Made by a program: the position numbers and the translations under genes. Under the pieces are notes generated by a model. That model searched no databases. It was not told where the DNA came from and worked only from the letters and a program-made list of their open reading frames with translations. Shown here piece by piece: positions 8,317 through 19,102 of a stretch of 64,000 bases of DNA. Source of the DNA: Terrabacter terrigena (GTDB lineage Bacteria > Actinomycetota > Actinomycetes > Actinomycetales > Dermatophilaceae). Location: the NCBI RefSeq assembly GCF_042676085.1, contig NZ_JBHTKH010000005.1:248001-312000 (forward strand), written 5' to 3'. Position 1 is the first letter of the stretch; each line of letters begins with the position of its first letter.

Positions 8317-9401
8317 CCGACAGCGCCCCTCGCGGGGCTCGCACACTCGGGATGCACGGCACCCGCGCGCCGGGCCCACACCTCGGACTGGCGCACGACC
8401 TCCCCGACGACGATCACCGCCGGCGCCGCGGCCCCTGCACGTGCGGCGAGGTCGGCCAGCGAGCCGACGGTGCCCACGACGCTGCGCTGGTCGGGCGTGA
8501 AGCCGCGCTCCACGACGGCCGCCGGGGTGTCCGGCGAGAGCCCGGCGCGCACGAGGGCGGTGGTGATCGGCACGAGGTTGTGCATACCCATGAGGAACAC
8601 GACGGTGCCGCCGAGCGTGGCGAGCGACGCAGCCTGGTGCGGCTCCAACGGCACGTGGCCGGACACGACGGTGAAGACGTGGCTCACGCCGCGGTGGGTC
8701 ACGGGTATGCCGGCCGCACCGGGCACGCCGACCGCCGACGAGACGCCCGGGACCACCGTCACGTGCAGCCCCGCCTCGACAGCGGCCAGGACCTCCTCGC
8801 CGCCGCGGCCGAAGACGTAGGGGTCGCCGCCCTTGAGGCGTACGACCACGTGGCCCGCACGGGCACGCTCGACCATGATCCGCTCGATCTCGGCCTGCGG
8901 AACCGCGTGGTGGCCGGCGCGCTTGCCGACGTCGATCACCTCGGCGCCCGGCGCGAGGGCGGCGACGTCACCCACCTCGGCGAGCCGGTCGGTGAGCACG
9001 ACGTCGGCCTCGGCGAGGGCGCGGACCCCGGCGAGCGTGAGCAGCTCGAGACCCCCGGGACCCGCGCCGACGAGGACCACACGACCGCCGGTCGAGCACT
9101 CGCCGTCGACGCCCTCGGGCCCGTCGTCCGTCTCCGGCGCGGGCACTGGGGCGGGCGCGGCGTCGGTGACGACGACGCAGCCGGCCGCGAGCGCAGCGCG
9201 CGCGGCCGTCCACGTGACGGCAGCGCCGACCAGCACGCCCAGGCGCGCAGCGGCGCAGGCCTCGGGAGTCACCGCGTCGGGTGAGTCGGCCGTGGCCACG
9301 ACGGCTCCCGCTCGCGAGTAGCGGCGCACCGCGGAGCGGAGTGCGTGGGGCGGTCCGACGACGAGCACGGGCACGCCGGTGAGGTCGGTGTCGATCAGCA
9401 C
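8313..9401 (-). CDS. cobA: Uroporphyrinogen-III C-methyltransferase (SUMT)
   Basis: Makes precorrin-2 from uroporphyrinogen III using two S-adenosylmethionines, the first step towards siroheme. Of 362 residues, about 110-340 form the methyltransferase: RVVLVGAGPGGLELLTLAGVRAL, RLKGGDPYVFGRGGEE, VTVVPGVSSAVGVPGAAGIPVTHRG and MGMHNLVPI. The first 100 residues resemble a shortened CysG-type N-terminus (VPVLVVGPPHALRSAVRRYSRAGAVV), but the usual GxGxxA NAD-binding loop is not intact, so dehydrogenase/ferrochelatase activity is doubtful. The separate chelatase gene at 9634 fits this. It is co-transcribed with nnaR (4-base overlap) and divergent from the chelatase. Confidence 0.9.
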   Translation of the reverse strand: MLIDTDLTGVPVLVVGPPHALRSAVRRYSRAGAVVATADSPDAVTPEACAAARLGVLVGAAVTWTAARAALAAGCVVVTDAAPAPVPAPETDDGPEGVDGECSTGGRVVLVGAGPGGLELLTLAGVRALAEADVVLTDRLAEVGDVAALAPGAEVIDVGKRAGHHAVPQAEIERIMVERARAGHVVVRLKGGDPYVFGRGGEEVLAAVEAGLHVTVVPGVSSAVGVPGAAGIPVTHRGVSHVFTVVSGHVPLEPHQAASLATLGGTVVFLMGMHNLVPITTALVRAGLSPDTPAAVVERGFTPDQRSVVGTVGSLADLAARAGAAAPAVIVVGEVVRQSEVWARRAGAVHPECASPARGAVG

Positions 9402-9458
9402 GGCGGACTCCTTCCGTCGCAGCTCGGTTTCGCGGTGCTCCCACGCTAGGAAGTGCGT

Positions 9459-9496
9459 GTTTCATCCGCGTTTCGATCGTGCGATGCGCTGGTAAC
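9459..9496. promoter_or_regulatory. Candidate GlnR-type box array between cobA and the chelatase gene
   Basis: Read on the minus strand, four 5-mers lie exactly 11 bases apart: GTTAC, ATCGC, GAAAC, GAAAC, each separated by six bases. The actinobacterial GlnR pattern is GTnAC-n6-GAAAC repeated with n6 spacers. Both outer boxes match, one inner box matches in part, and one is poor. The site is in the divergent region serving both siroheme genes. Inference only; no binding data are available here. Confidence 0.5.
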
Positions 9497-9633
9497 GACC
9501 GGCTCACCCGTTCGCCCGGTGAGGGTGCGTCCCACCGGAGGCGTCGCAATTCGACCCGGTCGTCGGAGCCGCCGGTCGGCTGGTCGGTGAGCCGTCGCGT
9601 CCTCGTGGTCTCCCCACCTGACAGAGTGACGTC

Positions 9634-10323
9634 ATGACCCGTCAAGCGCCCGTGCTCGTCGCGGCCGCCCACGGCACGTCGTCCCCGGCGGGGAGGTCAG
9701 CCATCGGCGGGCTCGTGGCCGCCGTCTGCGCCAGGCGGCCCGACCTCACGGTGCGTGCGGCGTACGTCGACGTCCAGCCCCCCGACCCCGCGGCCGTGCT
9801 GGCCTCGCTCGCGGACGGTCGGAACGCTCGGCTCGTCCCGCTGCTCCTCTCGGCGGGCTACCACGTCTACGTCGACCTCACCGATGCCGCCGGATCGGTG
9901 CCGGGCACCACCGTCGCGCCCGCGCTGGGGCCGGACGACCGGCTCGCCGAGCTGCTCCGGCGTCGGCTCGTCACCGCCGGGCTTCGCGACGACGACGCCG
10001 TCGTGCTCGCTGCGGCCGGCTCGTCGCAGCCGTCAGCCGTCGAGGACTGCCGCACCGTCGCGACTGAGCTCGGACGCCTCCTGCGACGCCCCGTCACGGC
10101 GGCGTTCCTGTCAGCCGCAGAGCCGAGGCTTGCGGATGCCGTTGTGTCGCAACGTGTTCCCGGCCGCCGCGTCGTCGTCGCCACCTACCTGCTGGCGCCC
10201 GGCTTCTTCGCCGACCTTGCCGCCAGGGCGGGGGCCGACGTCGTCACACCACCGCTGCTGGTCCCCGGCGAGCCGGCGCCCGACGAGCTCGTCGACATCG
10301 TCCTCGAGCGCTTCCTCGGTTGA
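9634..10323 (+). CDS. Sirohydrochlorin chelatase (CbiX/SirB type)
   Basis: A 229-residue long-form CbiX/SirB protein with two repeats of the chelatase fold. The first half has the active-site His in AAAHGTSS (H13) and the second metal-binding His in LLSAGYHVYVDL. The second half (VVLAAAGSSQPSAVEDCRTVA; TYLLAPGFFADLAARAG) lacks the His pair, as is common. It is expected to insert ferrous iron into sirohydrochlorin to give siroheme for NirB; cobalt cannot be excluded from sequence, but no cobalamin genes are nearby. It is divergent from cobA-nnaR across a 232-base region carrying the possible GlnR boxes. Confidence 0.85.
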   Translation: MTRQAPVLVAAAHGTSSPAGRSAIGGLVAAVCARRPDLTVRAAYVDVQPPDPAAVLASLADGRNARLVPLLLSAGYHVYVDLTDAAGSVPGTTVAPALGPDDRLAELLRRRLVTAGLRDDDAVVLAAAGSSQPSAVEDCRTVATELGRLLRRPVTAAFLSAAEPRLADAVVSQRVPGRRVVVATYLLAPGFFADLAARAGADVVTPPLLVPGEPAPDELVDIVLERFLG

Positions 10324-10479
10324 CGCTAGGGTGGTGCCCGGCGATGGATCCCGCCGGGGCACCACGGGTGCCCGAACCGCCGACCGGCTGATGGTTCCTG
10401 TTCATCCGCGGTGCGCGTTGCCGCGGCGATGGGCAGGCCCGGGCGCCGCGCCCGTCACCGAGTGACTGGAGATTCACCG

Positions 10480-11022
10480 ATGGGCGAGCGCGTGCCACCC
10501 CAGCCGCATCATTCACGACTGACGGACTTCGCCGGTCACCCGCTGGTCGTGGGCGTGGTCGCCGACCAGGCACCGATCGTCGCGCTGACGGCGGTGTCGC
10601 TGGCTCGGGCGACCGCCGCCCCGGCCGTCTACTTCGCGCACGTCGACACCTCGCGCTACGCCGACGCCGAGCACCCCGACGGGACCGTCCGTCACCTGCC
10701 GATCGACCCCGACGCCGACGACCGGGCCTGGCCCGAGCGAGAGGCCTCCCTCGTGCGGATGGTCGGCGAGTGGATGGACGGCCAGGACGTGCCGTGGCGC
10801 TTCCGCTACCTCGCGGGGCGCCCGGACCGGGCCCTGACCCATCTCGCCCGCGCAGTCGACGCCGCGGCGTTCGTCGTGGGGACGCACGTCGGTCGCCACC
10901 ACCGGGTCGCGGACTTCGTGAACGGTTCCGTCTCGACGCAGCTGTCCCACCGCCAGCACCGACCGGTCGTGGTCGTGCCCGTCGACGTCGTCGACTGGGA
11001 GGGCCGGGCCCCGTGGGAGTGA
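10480..11022 (+). CDS. Universal stress protein family (UspA-like)
   Basis: A 180-residue single-domain Usp-fold protein. It has a beta strand then helix (HPLVVGVVADQAPIVALTAVSLARA), a long central acidic part, and a C-terminal block AAFVVGTHVGRHHRVADFVNGSVSTQLSHRQHRPVVVVP. In ATP-binding Usp proteins the last block reads GxxGxxRxxxGSVS; here GTHVGRHHRVADFVNGSV keeps part of it. Start ATG at 10480 is preceded by TGGAG. Its stop overlaps the GTG of the following crcB gene, so it probably shares an operon with the fluoride channel. Confidence 0.78.
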   Translation: MGERVPPQPHHSRLTDFAGHPLVVGVVADQAPIVALTAVSLARATAAPAVYFAHVDTSRYADAEHPDGTVRHLPIDPDADDRAWPEREASLVRMVGEWMDGQDVPWRFRYLAGRPDRALTHLARAVDAAAFVVGTHVGRHHRVADFVNGSVSTQLSHRQHRPVVVVPVDVVDWEGRAPWE

Positions 11023-11498
11023 CCGCCGGCGAGCCCGACCGGGTGTCGACCCCGACGGCGCCGGCCCCGCGGCCGGCACACCGGCACGCCGGGCTGCTCG
11101 CGCTCATCTTCGTCGGAGGCGCCGTGGGCACTGCTGCGCGGGCCGCGCTCGAGAACCTCTTGCCGGCCGAGCCAGCCGGCATTCCCTGGATGACCTTGGC
11201 CATCAACGTCATCGGGTCGCTCGTGCTGGCGCTGTTGGTCGAGTGGCTCGCTCGCACCGGTGACGACGTGGGGCGACGAAGGGCCTCCCGGCTGACGCTC
11301 GGCACAGGAGCACTCGGGGGCTTCACGACCTACAGCACCTTCGCCGTCGAGACGGTCCAGCGAGCGACGTCCGGTTCGGCTGCCGTGGGCCTCGTCTACG
11401 CCGTCGGCAGCATCGTTCTCGGTGCGGCCGCCGCTGCCGCGGGGTTCGTCGGCGCGCGCCGCCTCACGCGGGCGTCCGGGGCGGAGCCCCTCCGATGA
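11019..11498 (+). CDS. crcB: Fluoride channel subunit CrcB/Fluc (first of pair)
   Basis: A four-helix membrane protein of the Fluc family that exports fluoride. After a Pro-rich cytoplasmic N-terminus come LALIFVGGAVGTAARAAL, WMTLAINVIGSLVLALLVEWL, the hallmark LGTGALGGFTTYSTFAVET (Na+ site and fluoride-lining Phe region) and a final helix ending FVGARRL. At 159 residues it is longer than usual because of the N-terminus. GTG 11019 overlaps the preceding stop; GTG 11043 would also serve and would remove eight residues. It is paired with a second crcB by ATGA overlap, as in heterodimeric Fluc channels. Confidence 0.9.
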   Translation: MTAGEPDRVSTPTAPAPRPAHRHAGLLALIFVGGAVGTAARAALENLLPAEPAGIPWMTLAINVIGSLVLALLVEWLARTGDDVGRRRASRLTLGTGALGGFTTYSTFAVETVQRATSGSAAVGLVYAVGSIVLGAAAAAAGFVGARRLTRASGAEPLR

Positions 11499-11872
11499 CG
11501 ATGCTGCTCCTCGCGGTCGCGGGTGGCCTCGGGGCCGTCTCCCGCTTCCTCGCGGACGCGTTCGTGGCCCGGCACAACCCGTTCCGTATGCCGCTCGGCA
11601 CCCTCGTCATCAACGTCACGGGCTCGCTGCTGCTGGGCCTGCTCACCGGTCTGCTCTCCGCCGGGTCGCCGGACTCGGCCGGGGCCAGCGTGCGCGCCGT
11701 CCTCGGCGCCGGGTTCTGCGGCGGCTACACCACGTTCAGCACGGCTTCGGTCGAGACCGTGCGGCTGTGGGTCGCGCAGGACCGTGGCACCGGGGTGAGG
11801 TACGCCGCCGCGACGCTCTTCGGGTCGGTCGGGGCGGCCGCCCTCGGCCTCTGGCTCGGCGCGCTCCTCTGA
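11495..11872 (+). CDS. crcB: Fluoride channel subunit CrcB/Fluc (second of pair)
   Basis: A 125-residue Fluc subunit with four membrane segments: MLLLAVAGGLGAVSRFLAD, LGTLVINVTGSLLLGLLTGLL, the conserved GAGFCGGYTTFSTASVET, and a last helix ending LGLWLGALL. Its ATG overlaps the stop of the first crcB. Two adjacent, non-identical copies are typical of Gram-positive bacteria, in which the subunits form an antiparallel heterodimer. No fluoride riboswitch was recognised upstream of the usp-crcB-crcB group. Confidence 0.92.
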   Translation: MTMLLLAVAGGLGAVSRFLADAFVARHNPFRMPLGTLVINVTGSLLLGLLTGLLSAGSPDSAGASVRAVLGAGFCGGYTTFSTASVETVRLWVAQDRGTGVRYAAATLFGSVGAAALGLWLGALL

Positions 11873-11902
11873 CCCGGACCGGCGACCAGCCGCGGCCTTC
11901 GG

Positions 11903-12496
11903 TCAGCGGACGGGCAGGCCCAGCCGGTGCGCAGCGGCAGCCCCGACGGCCGCCGACGGGACCGGGTGGAACCATCCGACCGGCACGCCGTCCTGCGGCT
12001 CGAACCCCTGCCCGACGCCGATCCACTCGGCCCAGCCCATCGCGGTCTGCGCCTGCGGAGCCCACGTCGACCCGACGGAGGAGGCGCCGACAGGAGCCGC
12101 CCACGCGGCAGGCTGATGACCTGCTCGGCCGCCGTGCCCGGCGCCGGCCGGGTCGGCGACGTGGCCGAAGGACGCGTGGCGCGACACCTGACCTGACGCA
12201 CCCGACGCCTGACCCGACGTGTCGACGGGGCGTCCGCTCGAACGGTGCTGCAGGTCTGCGTTGTCGTTCAGCCGGCGCGCGAGCCGGTCGAAGTCGGCGC
12301 TGAGGCGCACGAGGTCCTGCTCGACCCGGCGCCACCTCTCGACCAGGTGCTGCAGGTCCGGCCCCTGCCAGACTCGCTGCATCGTCGACACCGCCCGCCG
12401 GCCGCGCGCCCGCACGAGGTCGACCTCGTCGCCGAACGACGCCATCCGCCCCGCCGAGTCGCGCAGCGCGTCGACGTCAGCACCCTTCGAGAACAC
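11903..12496 (-). CDS. WXG100-like protein with Gly/Ala/His-rich C-terminus
   Basis: A 197-residue protein with an N-terminal helical hairpin of about 90 residues: GADVDALRDSAGRMASFGDEVDLVRARGRRAVSTM, then the turn WQGPD, then LQHLVERWRRVEQDLVRLSADFDRLARRLNDNAD. A WxG turn between two amphipathic helices is the WXG100/ESAT-6 signature. The C-terminal 105 residues are low-complexity and rich in Gly, Ala, His and Trp. The start is taken as GTG 12496, because AAGGGGAG precedes it; an upstream ATG at 12529 would place that site inside the gene. No ESX/type VII machinery gene is adjacent, so secretion is uncertain. Confidence 0.6.
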   Translation of the reverse strand: MFSKGADVDALRDSAGRMASFGDEVDLVRARGRRAVSTMQRVWQGPDLQHLVERWRRVEQDLVRLSADFDRLARRLNDNADLQHRSSGRPVDTSGQASGASGQVSRHASFGHVADPAGAGHGGRAGHQPAAWAAPVGASSVGSTWAPQAQTAMGWAEWIGVGQGFEPQDGVPVGWFHPVPSAAVGAAAAHRLGLPVR

Positions 12497-12619
12497 AGAA
12501 CTCCCCTTCACCCCTGCAAACCGGACCAATCCTCACCCGACCACGCGCCCGCGTGCAACGGGGAGCGCTCCCCGGTCTGCCGGCATACTCGAGGGGTCCC
12601 GACCACCCCTAGGGAAGGT

Positions 12620-13288
12620 GTGCCGCTGAGCTCGCCACGCAGCTACCTGACCCTCGCGTCGCCGGCCAGGGCCGAGATCGAGGTGCGTCGCTCCCGCTTC
12701 GTGTGCGACGTCGCGCCCGCGACGTCGGAGGAGGCCGCCCGGGCCTTCGTCGGGCAGGTGCGCGCGGGCAGCCGCGACGCGCGACACCACTGCACGGCAT
12801 ACGTCCTCGGCCCCGACGGGGCGACGCTGCGCAGCAACGACGACGGTGAACCGTCGGGCACGGCAGGTGCGCCCATGCTCGACGTGCTGCGTAGCCACGG
12901 CCTCGTCGACGTGGTCGCCGTCGTCACGCGCTGGTTCGGCGGCACGCTGCTCGGCACCGGCGGTCTGATCCGCGCCTACGGCGACGCGCTCACGGCAGCC
13001 CTCGAGCAGGCGCGGCTGCGGAGGATGGAGCGTCGCGAGGGGCTCGTCGTCGATGTAGGGGCGGTCCACGGGCCGCGCGTCGAGAACGCACTGCGCGGGC
13101 ACGAGGGCTGCGACGTCACGCACACCGGATGGACGGCAGACGGGCTCGTGCTACACCTCGCGGTCGTGCCCGGGACGCAGGACTCGCTCGCCCGGCTCGT
13201 CGCATCGCTGACATCGGGCGCCGGGCACGTCGCCGCCGGGCCGCAGAGCTGGGTGCCGATCTCGTTGCATCCGCCCGTCGGGGACTGA
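12620..13288 (+). CDS. IMPACT/YigZ family protein
   Basis: A 222-residue member of the UPF0029/YigZ-IMPACT family. Conserved blocks are AEIEVRRSRFVCDVAP, ARHHCTAYVLG, SNDDGEPSGTAGAPMLDVL and VVTRWFGGTLLGTGGLIRAYGDA. The C-terminal half matches the ferredoxin-like DUF1949-type domain. Eukaryotic IMPACT regulates Gcn2; the bacterial role is unsettled, though ribosome or nucleic-acid binding has been proposed for the fold. Start GTG 12620 follows AGGGAAGG at unusually short spacing, so the exact start is uncertain. Confidence 0.85.
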   Translation: MPLSSPRSYLTLASPARAEIEVRRSRFVCDVAPATSEEAARAFVGQVRAGSRDARHHCTAYVLGPDGATLRSNDDGEPSGTAGAPMLDVLRSHGLVDVVAVVTRWFGGTLLGTGGLIRAYGDALTAALEQARLRRMERREGLVVDVGAVHGPRVENALRGHEGCDVTHTGWTADGLVLHLAVVPGTQDSLARLVASLTSGAGHVAAGPQSWVPISLHPPVGD

Positions 13289-13391
13289 CCGACCGGGCGG
13301 CTCCGGCTCAGGTGGGCATCCGGTGCTGGCGGCGCCGCAGACCGACCATATGGGGCAGCCCGCCCCGGCTGGCGCGTGAGAGCATGCCTGC

Positions 13392-13964
13392 ATGGGCTTC
13401 CAGATCGCGGGCGATCCCGCCGCTGACCAGGTGCTCGACGAGCACCCGTTCGCCGTCGTCGTCGGCATGATGCTCGACCAGCAGTACGGCATGGAGCACG
13501 CCTTCCGTGGCGGCTACAAGGTGCTGAGCCGGTTCGGCACCCTCGACCCCGCCGCCATCGCGGCCGCGGACCCCGACGAGTTCAAGGCGATGGCGAGCAC
13601 GCCGCCGGCGATCCACCGGTTCCCGGGCTCGATGGCCGCGCGCCTGCAGGAGCTCGCCGCGCTCGTCGAGAGCCGCTACGACGGCGACGTCACCCGCCTC
13701 TGGACCGAGGCGCAGACCGGCAGGGAGCTGCTGAAGCGCGTGCAGGAGCTGCCCGGCTTCGGCAAGCAGAAGGCGCAGATCTTCGTGGCGCTGCTCGCCA
13801 AGCAGCTCGGCGTGCGTCCGGAGGGATGGGAGGCCGCGGCGGGCGACTACGCCCTCGACGGCTACCGCTCGGTGGCGGACGTCGTCGACGGCGACTCCCT
13901 GCTCAAGGTGCGAGAGTTCAAGCAGGCCAAGAAGGCCAGCGCCAAGGCGGCCCAGGACGCCTGA
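13392..13964 (+). CDS. HhH-GPD family protein, putative DNA glycosylase-like
   Basis: A 190-residue helix-hairpin-helix protein. The hairpin is LPGFGKQKAQIFVALLAKQLG (about residues 118-138), similar to endonuclease III (LPGVGRKTA), followed by an Asp-containing segment WEAAAGDYALDGYRSVADV. The N-terminus has FAVVVGMMLDQQYGMEHAFRGGYKVLSRFG, where typical glycosylases have an LSQQT-like block. No Fe-S Cys cluster is present. It belongs to the short actinobacterial HhH-GPD group of unproven substrate. It is upstream of, and convergent with, the cystathionine beta-synthase gene. Confidence 0.78.
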   Translation: MGFQIAGDPAADQVLDEHPFAVVVGMMLDQQYGMEHAFRGGYKVLSRFGTLDPAAIAAADPDEFKAMASTPPAIHRFPGSMAARLQELAALVESRYDGDVTRLWTEAQTGRELLKRVQELPGFGKQKAQIFVALLAKQLGVRPEGWEAAAGDYALDGYRSVADVVDGDSLLKVREFKQAKKASAKAAQDA

Positions 13965-13980
13965 GCCACAACAGTTTCCG

Positions 13981-14033
13981 CACGTATGCCGCTGGGCTCG
14001 CCTCCGAGAGAAGCGAGCCCAGCGGCATACGTG
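13981..14033. terminator. Perfect 21-bp stem hairpin between convergent genes
   Basis: The left arm 13981-14001 and right arm 14013-14033 are exact reverse complements over 21 bases with an 11-base loop. It lies between two convergent stop codons and probably terminates both transcripts. The outer part of each arm carries the recurrent heptamer GTATGCC/GGCATAC found throughout the window. Confidence 0.75.
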
Positions 14034-14044
14034 GTTGGTGTCTG

Positions 14045-15415
<1,371 letters not shown>

Positions 15416-15637
15416 CCGCCCATCCTAGGAGGGACGTCCCACGGGTCGAGACCCGCGGCCCCCTCCACGAGCCCCGGCTACGGGCCTGCTCCACCGTCAG
15501 GCGGAGACTCGCGGACCTGGACGAACCGGGCACGGAGCCAGGGCCCCGGGCGTTACCGTGGTGGACCGGTTTCCGGACGTCCGGGTCGCCCACGACCCGG
15601 CAGGAACACGGCACGACGACGGCGGGAGGCTCTCGAG

Positions 15638-16771
15638 ATGGGGCGTGCACGACGCGCACGCAGGATCGCGCAGCAGGCGGCGTACGGCGGCGGAGTCGGG
15701 GTGGCGGGCCTCGGAGCCCTCAGCCTGCTCGGCTACGGGCTGCTGCGAGCCGAGGCACGCATGGCGCGGCGCATCGTCGGCCAGCCCTTCGAGGGCGCTC
15801 CGGAGGACAGCGGCACCTACGGCTCGGGCCACGGCACACCGGTGCAGTTCCTGGTGCTGGGTGACTCCACCGGCGTCGGCATGGGCGCCGACCACCCGCA
15901 CCAGACGATCGGCGCCACGATCGCGAGCGGCGTGGCCGCCTTCAGCGGGCGACCCGTGGAGCTGACGAACGTCGCCGTCATCGGTGCCGAGTCCTCCGAC
16001 CTCGACGAGCAGGTCGAGCGCGGCCTGGCTGCCGTGCCCGAGCCCGACGTCGCCGTCATCATGGTCGGCGCCAACGACGTCACGCACCGCATCGACACCT
16101 CCGTCGCCGTGCGCCACCTCGAGATGGCCGTCCGGTCACTGCGTGAGGCGGGGGCCGAGGTGGTCGTCGGAACGTGCCCGGACCTCGGGGCCATCGAGCC
16201 GGTGCCGCAGCCGCTGCGGCTGCTCGCCCGCCGCTGGTCGCGCGACCTGGCCGCGGCCCAGACGGTGGCCGTCGTCGAGGCCGGAGGCCGCGCGGTGTCG
16301 GTCGGCGACCTCCTCAGCGAGGCGTTCTCGGCCGAGCCGACGGTGATGTTCAGCAAGGACCGCTTCCACCCGAGTCCGGCCGGCTACGCACGTGTCGCGG
16401 CCGCCCTGCTGCCGACGGTGAGCGCCGCGCTCGACCTTTTCGGCGAGCGGAGCGCACCCGCCGAGCCGAACCTGCGCCGGGGCGAGAGTGTCGGGCCGGT
16501 CGCCAAGGCCGCCATGCGGGCGGTCACGCAGCCGGGCACCGAGGTCGCGCCGGCAGAGGTCGACGGGCAGGCCCGAGGGGCCCAGGGCCGCTGGGCCGTG
16601 CTGCTCCACCGCATCCGGCCGGCGGTGCCGCTGTCCGCCCCGGCCGGTCTCGGCGAGCCGGTCACTCCGGAGGGCGCCGCCGACGCTGCGCCGGTTCCGG
16701 GTCCCGTCGCGCAGGAGGCGGACGAGCCCACTGCCGACGACACACCCGCCGAGGACCCCGTCGCGCGCTAG
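15638..16771 (+). CDS. SGNH/GDSL hydrolase with N-terminal membrane segment
   Basis: A 377-residue SGNH hydrolase. An N-terminal hydrophobic stretch after RARRARRIAQQ (AAYGGGVGVAGLGALSLLGYGLL) is a signal anchor or uncleaved signal. Block I is VQFLVLGDSTGVGMG with the catalytic Ser, block III is VGANDVTH, and block V is DRFHPSPAGYARVA with the Asp/His pair. The last 120 residues are an Ala/Pro/Glu-rich tail. Such proteins are esterases or deacylases acting on lipids or cell-wall glycans; the substrate cannot be told from sequence. ATG 15638 has GGGAGG upstream. Confidence 0.82.
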   Translation: MGRARRARRIAQQAAYGGGVGVAGLGALSLLGYGLLRAEARMARRIVGQPFEGAPEDSGTYGSGHGTPVQFLVLGDSTGVGMGADHPHQTIGATIASGVAAFSGRPVELTNVAVIGAESSDLDEQVERGLAAVPEPDVAVIMVGANDVTHRIDTSVAVRHLEMAVRSLREAGAEVVVGTCPDLGAIEPVPQPLRLLARRWSRDLAAAQTVAVVEAGGRAVSVGDLLSEAFSAEPTVMFSKDRFHPSPAGYARVAAALLPTVSAALDLFGERSAPAEPNLRRGESVGPVAKAAMRAVTQPGTEVAPAEVDGQARGAQGRWAVLLHRIRPAVPLSAPAGLGEPVTPEGAADAAPVPGPVAQEADEPTADDTPAEDPVAR

Positions 16772-16835
16772 CGGGCACGTGCGGCGACATCCCCGGTGAG
16801 GCGGCCCACGGCGTACGACCGCGTCGGCGAGACGT

Positions 16836-16872
16836 CGAAGGGCCCGTCCGCACGGCGCGGACGGACCCTTCG
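16836..16872. terminator. Hairpin between convergent SGNH and lipoprotein genes
   Basis: CGAAGGGCCCGTCCGC and GCGGACGGACCCTTCG pair with one mismatch around a five-base loop. It lies between convergent stop codons and probably terminates transcription from both sides. Confidence 0.65.
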
Positions 16873-16896
16873 CACAGCTGGATCGGCTGGACCGCG

Positions 16897-17652
16897 TCAG
16901 CCGATCTTCATGATCTCCGAGGCGGCGGGCGCCTTGATGCCGAGGTCCTCGTTCCACTTGGAGAAGTCGAGCTGGCCCGGGCTCGCGGAGGAGCCGGTGA
17001 AGCGCACGACCTCGAACTTGTCCTTGGAGACGTAGAGGGCGCCCTCGGTCTTGCCCTTCTTGTCGGTGAGCACCCAGCACGGCACCCCGTTGACGTCCTC
17101 GCTGGCGACGTCCTTCGCGAGCTGGCTGGGCGTCACGGCGCCGAAGGCCTTCTCGAGGAAGGTCTTCAGGCTCAGGCTCTCGGTCATGGCGCTGGCCGAG
17201 GTGGGGGCCTTGATGAACTTGTTGCCGGCCTTCTGCACCGACGCCGGAGCGCCCTGCTTCTTCCAGAACTCTGCGTCGGCCTGGATGAAGACACCGTCGG
17301 CGAGCGAGATCACGCGCGCCTTGCCGTCGCCCTCCATGTCGATGGTGATGTCGGCGGTCTTGCCGTCGCTCGTGCCCTTGAAGTCGATCTTGATCGTCTT
17401 GCCGTTCTGGTCGACCTGCCCGACGAAGGCACCGGACTTCGCCGCGAGGGCGCTCGTCTTCGCCTTGCTCAGGATGTCGGACGCCTCAGTGGCGTCGCCG
17501 GAAGCAGCGGTCGTGGACGTGGCGGCGCCCGTCGCGGACGTGGTGCCGGCGGAGCCGGCGACGGGCGTCTCGGACTTGGAGCACGCGGCCGCGCCCAGGC
17601 TGATCGCGATGGCGCCGGACACGGCGACGACGCGGGTCGTGAAGGTCTTCAT
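16897..17652 (-). CDS. Secreted lipoprotein, LppX/LprG-like
   Basis: A 251-residue lipoprotein. Its lipobox is LGAAACS with the lipidated Cys at 24, after a short Arg/Val-rich signal peptide. A Ser/Thr/Ala linker leads to a beta-rich domain from about residue 55 (SDILSKAKTSALAAKSGAFVGQVDQNGKTIKIDFKGT... ) resembling the LppX_LprAFG fold used for lipid or glycolipid carriage in actinobacteria. The C-terminal part (VNGVPCWVLTDKKGKTEGALYVSKDKFEVVRFTG) fits that fold. Start ATG 17652. A closer role assignment is not possible. Confidence 0.65.
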   Translation of the reverse strand: MKTFTTRVVAVSGAIAISLGAAACSKSETPVAGSAGTTSATGAATSTTAASGDATEASDILSKAKTSALAAKSGAFVGQVDQNGKTIKIDFKGTSDGKTADITIDMEGDGKARVISLADGVFIQADAEFWKKQGAPASVQKAGNKFIKAPTSASAMTESLSLKTFLEKAFGAVTPSQLAKDVASEDVNGVPCWVLTDKKGKTEGALYVSKDKFEVVRFTGSSASPGQLDFSKWNEDLGIKAPAASEIMKIG

Positions 17653-17822
17653 GGTGGGTGGTGCCCCCTGATCGTCGGAGGTCCGGGCTGAGCCGCCGGA
17701 CCGGGGCCGGCAACACAGCTGCGCGCCGACAACCCGGTCAGCCTAGCGGGGCGCAGCGAGACGCATGTCATGGGCCGCGCCCTGTCCAACGGGTGCGAGG
17801 ACGTCCTACCATCGAGTGACTG

Positions 17823-17836
17823 AGCAAGCGCTTAGT
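17823..17836. promoter_or_regulatory. Candidate TetR-type operator upstream of thiolase gene
   Basis: AGCAAGCGCTTAGT centres on the perfect palindrome AAGCGCTT (17826-17833), 35 bases before the thiolase start. The AGCAAGCGCTT-type sequence resembles operators bound by TetR-family regulators of fatty-acid genes in actinobacteria. Assignment by resemblance only; no regulator gene is adjacent. Confidence 0.5.
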
Positions 17837-17870
17837 GGATCCCTCCCGATGAAGTAGCAGGAGAACCCCC

Positions 17871-19094
<1,224 letters not shown>

Positions 19095-19102
19095 CCCCGT
19101 CT

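Noticed and set aside
8313..9401. CobA as a complete three-function siroheme synthase (CysG)
   Set aside because: The N-terminal region is too short and lacks an intact NAD-binding loop; a separate chelatase gene is adjacent.
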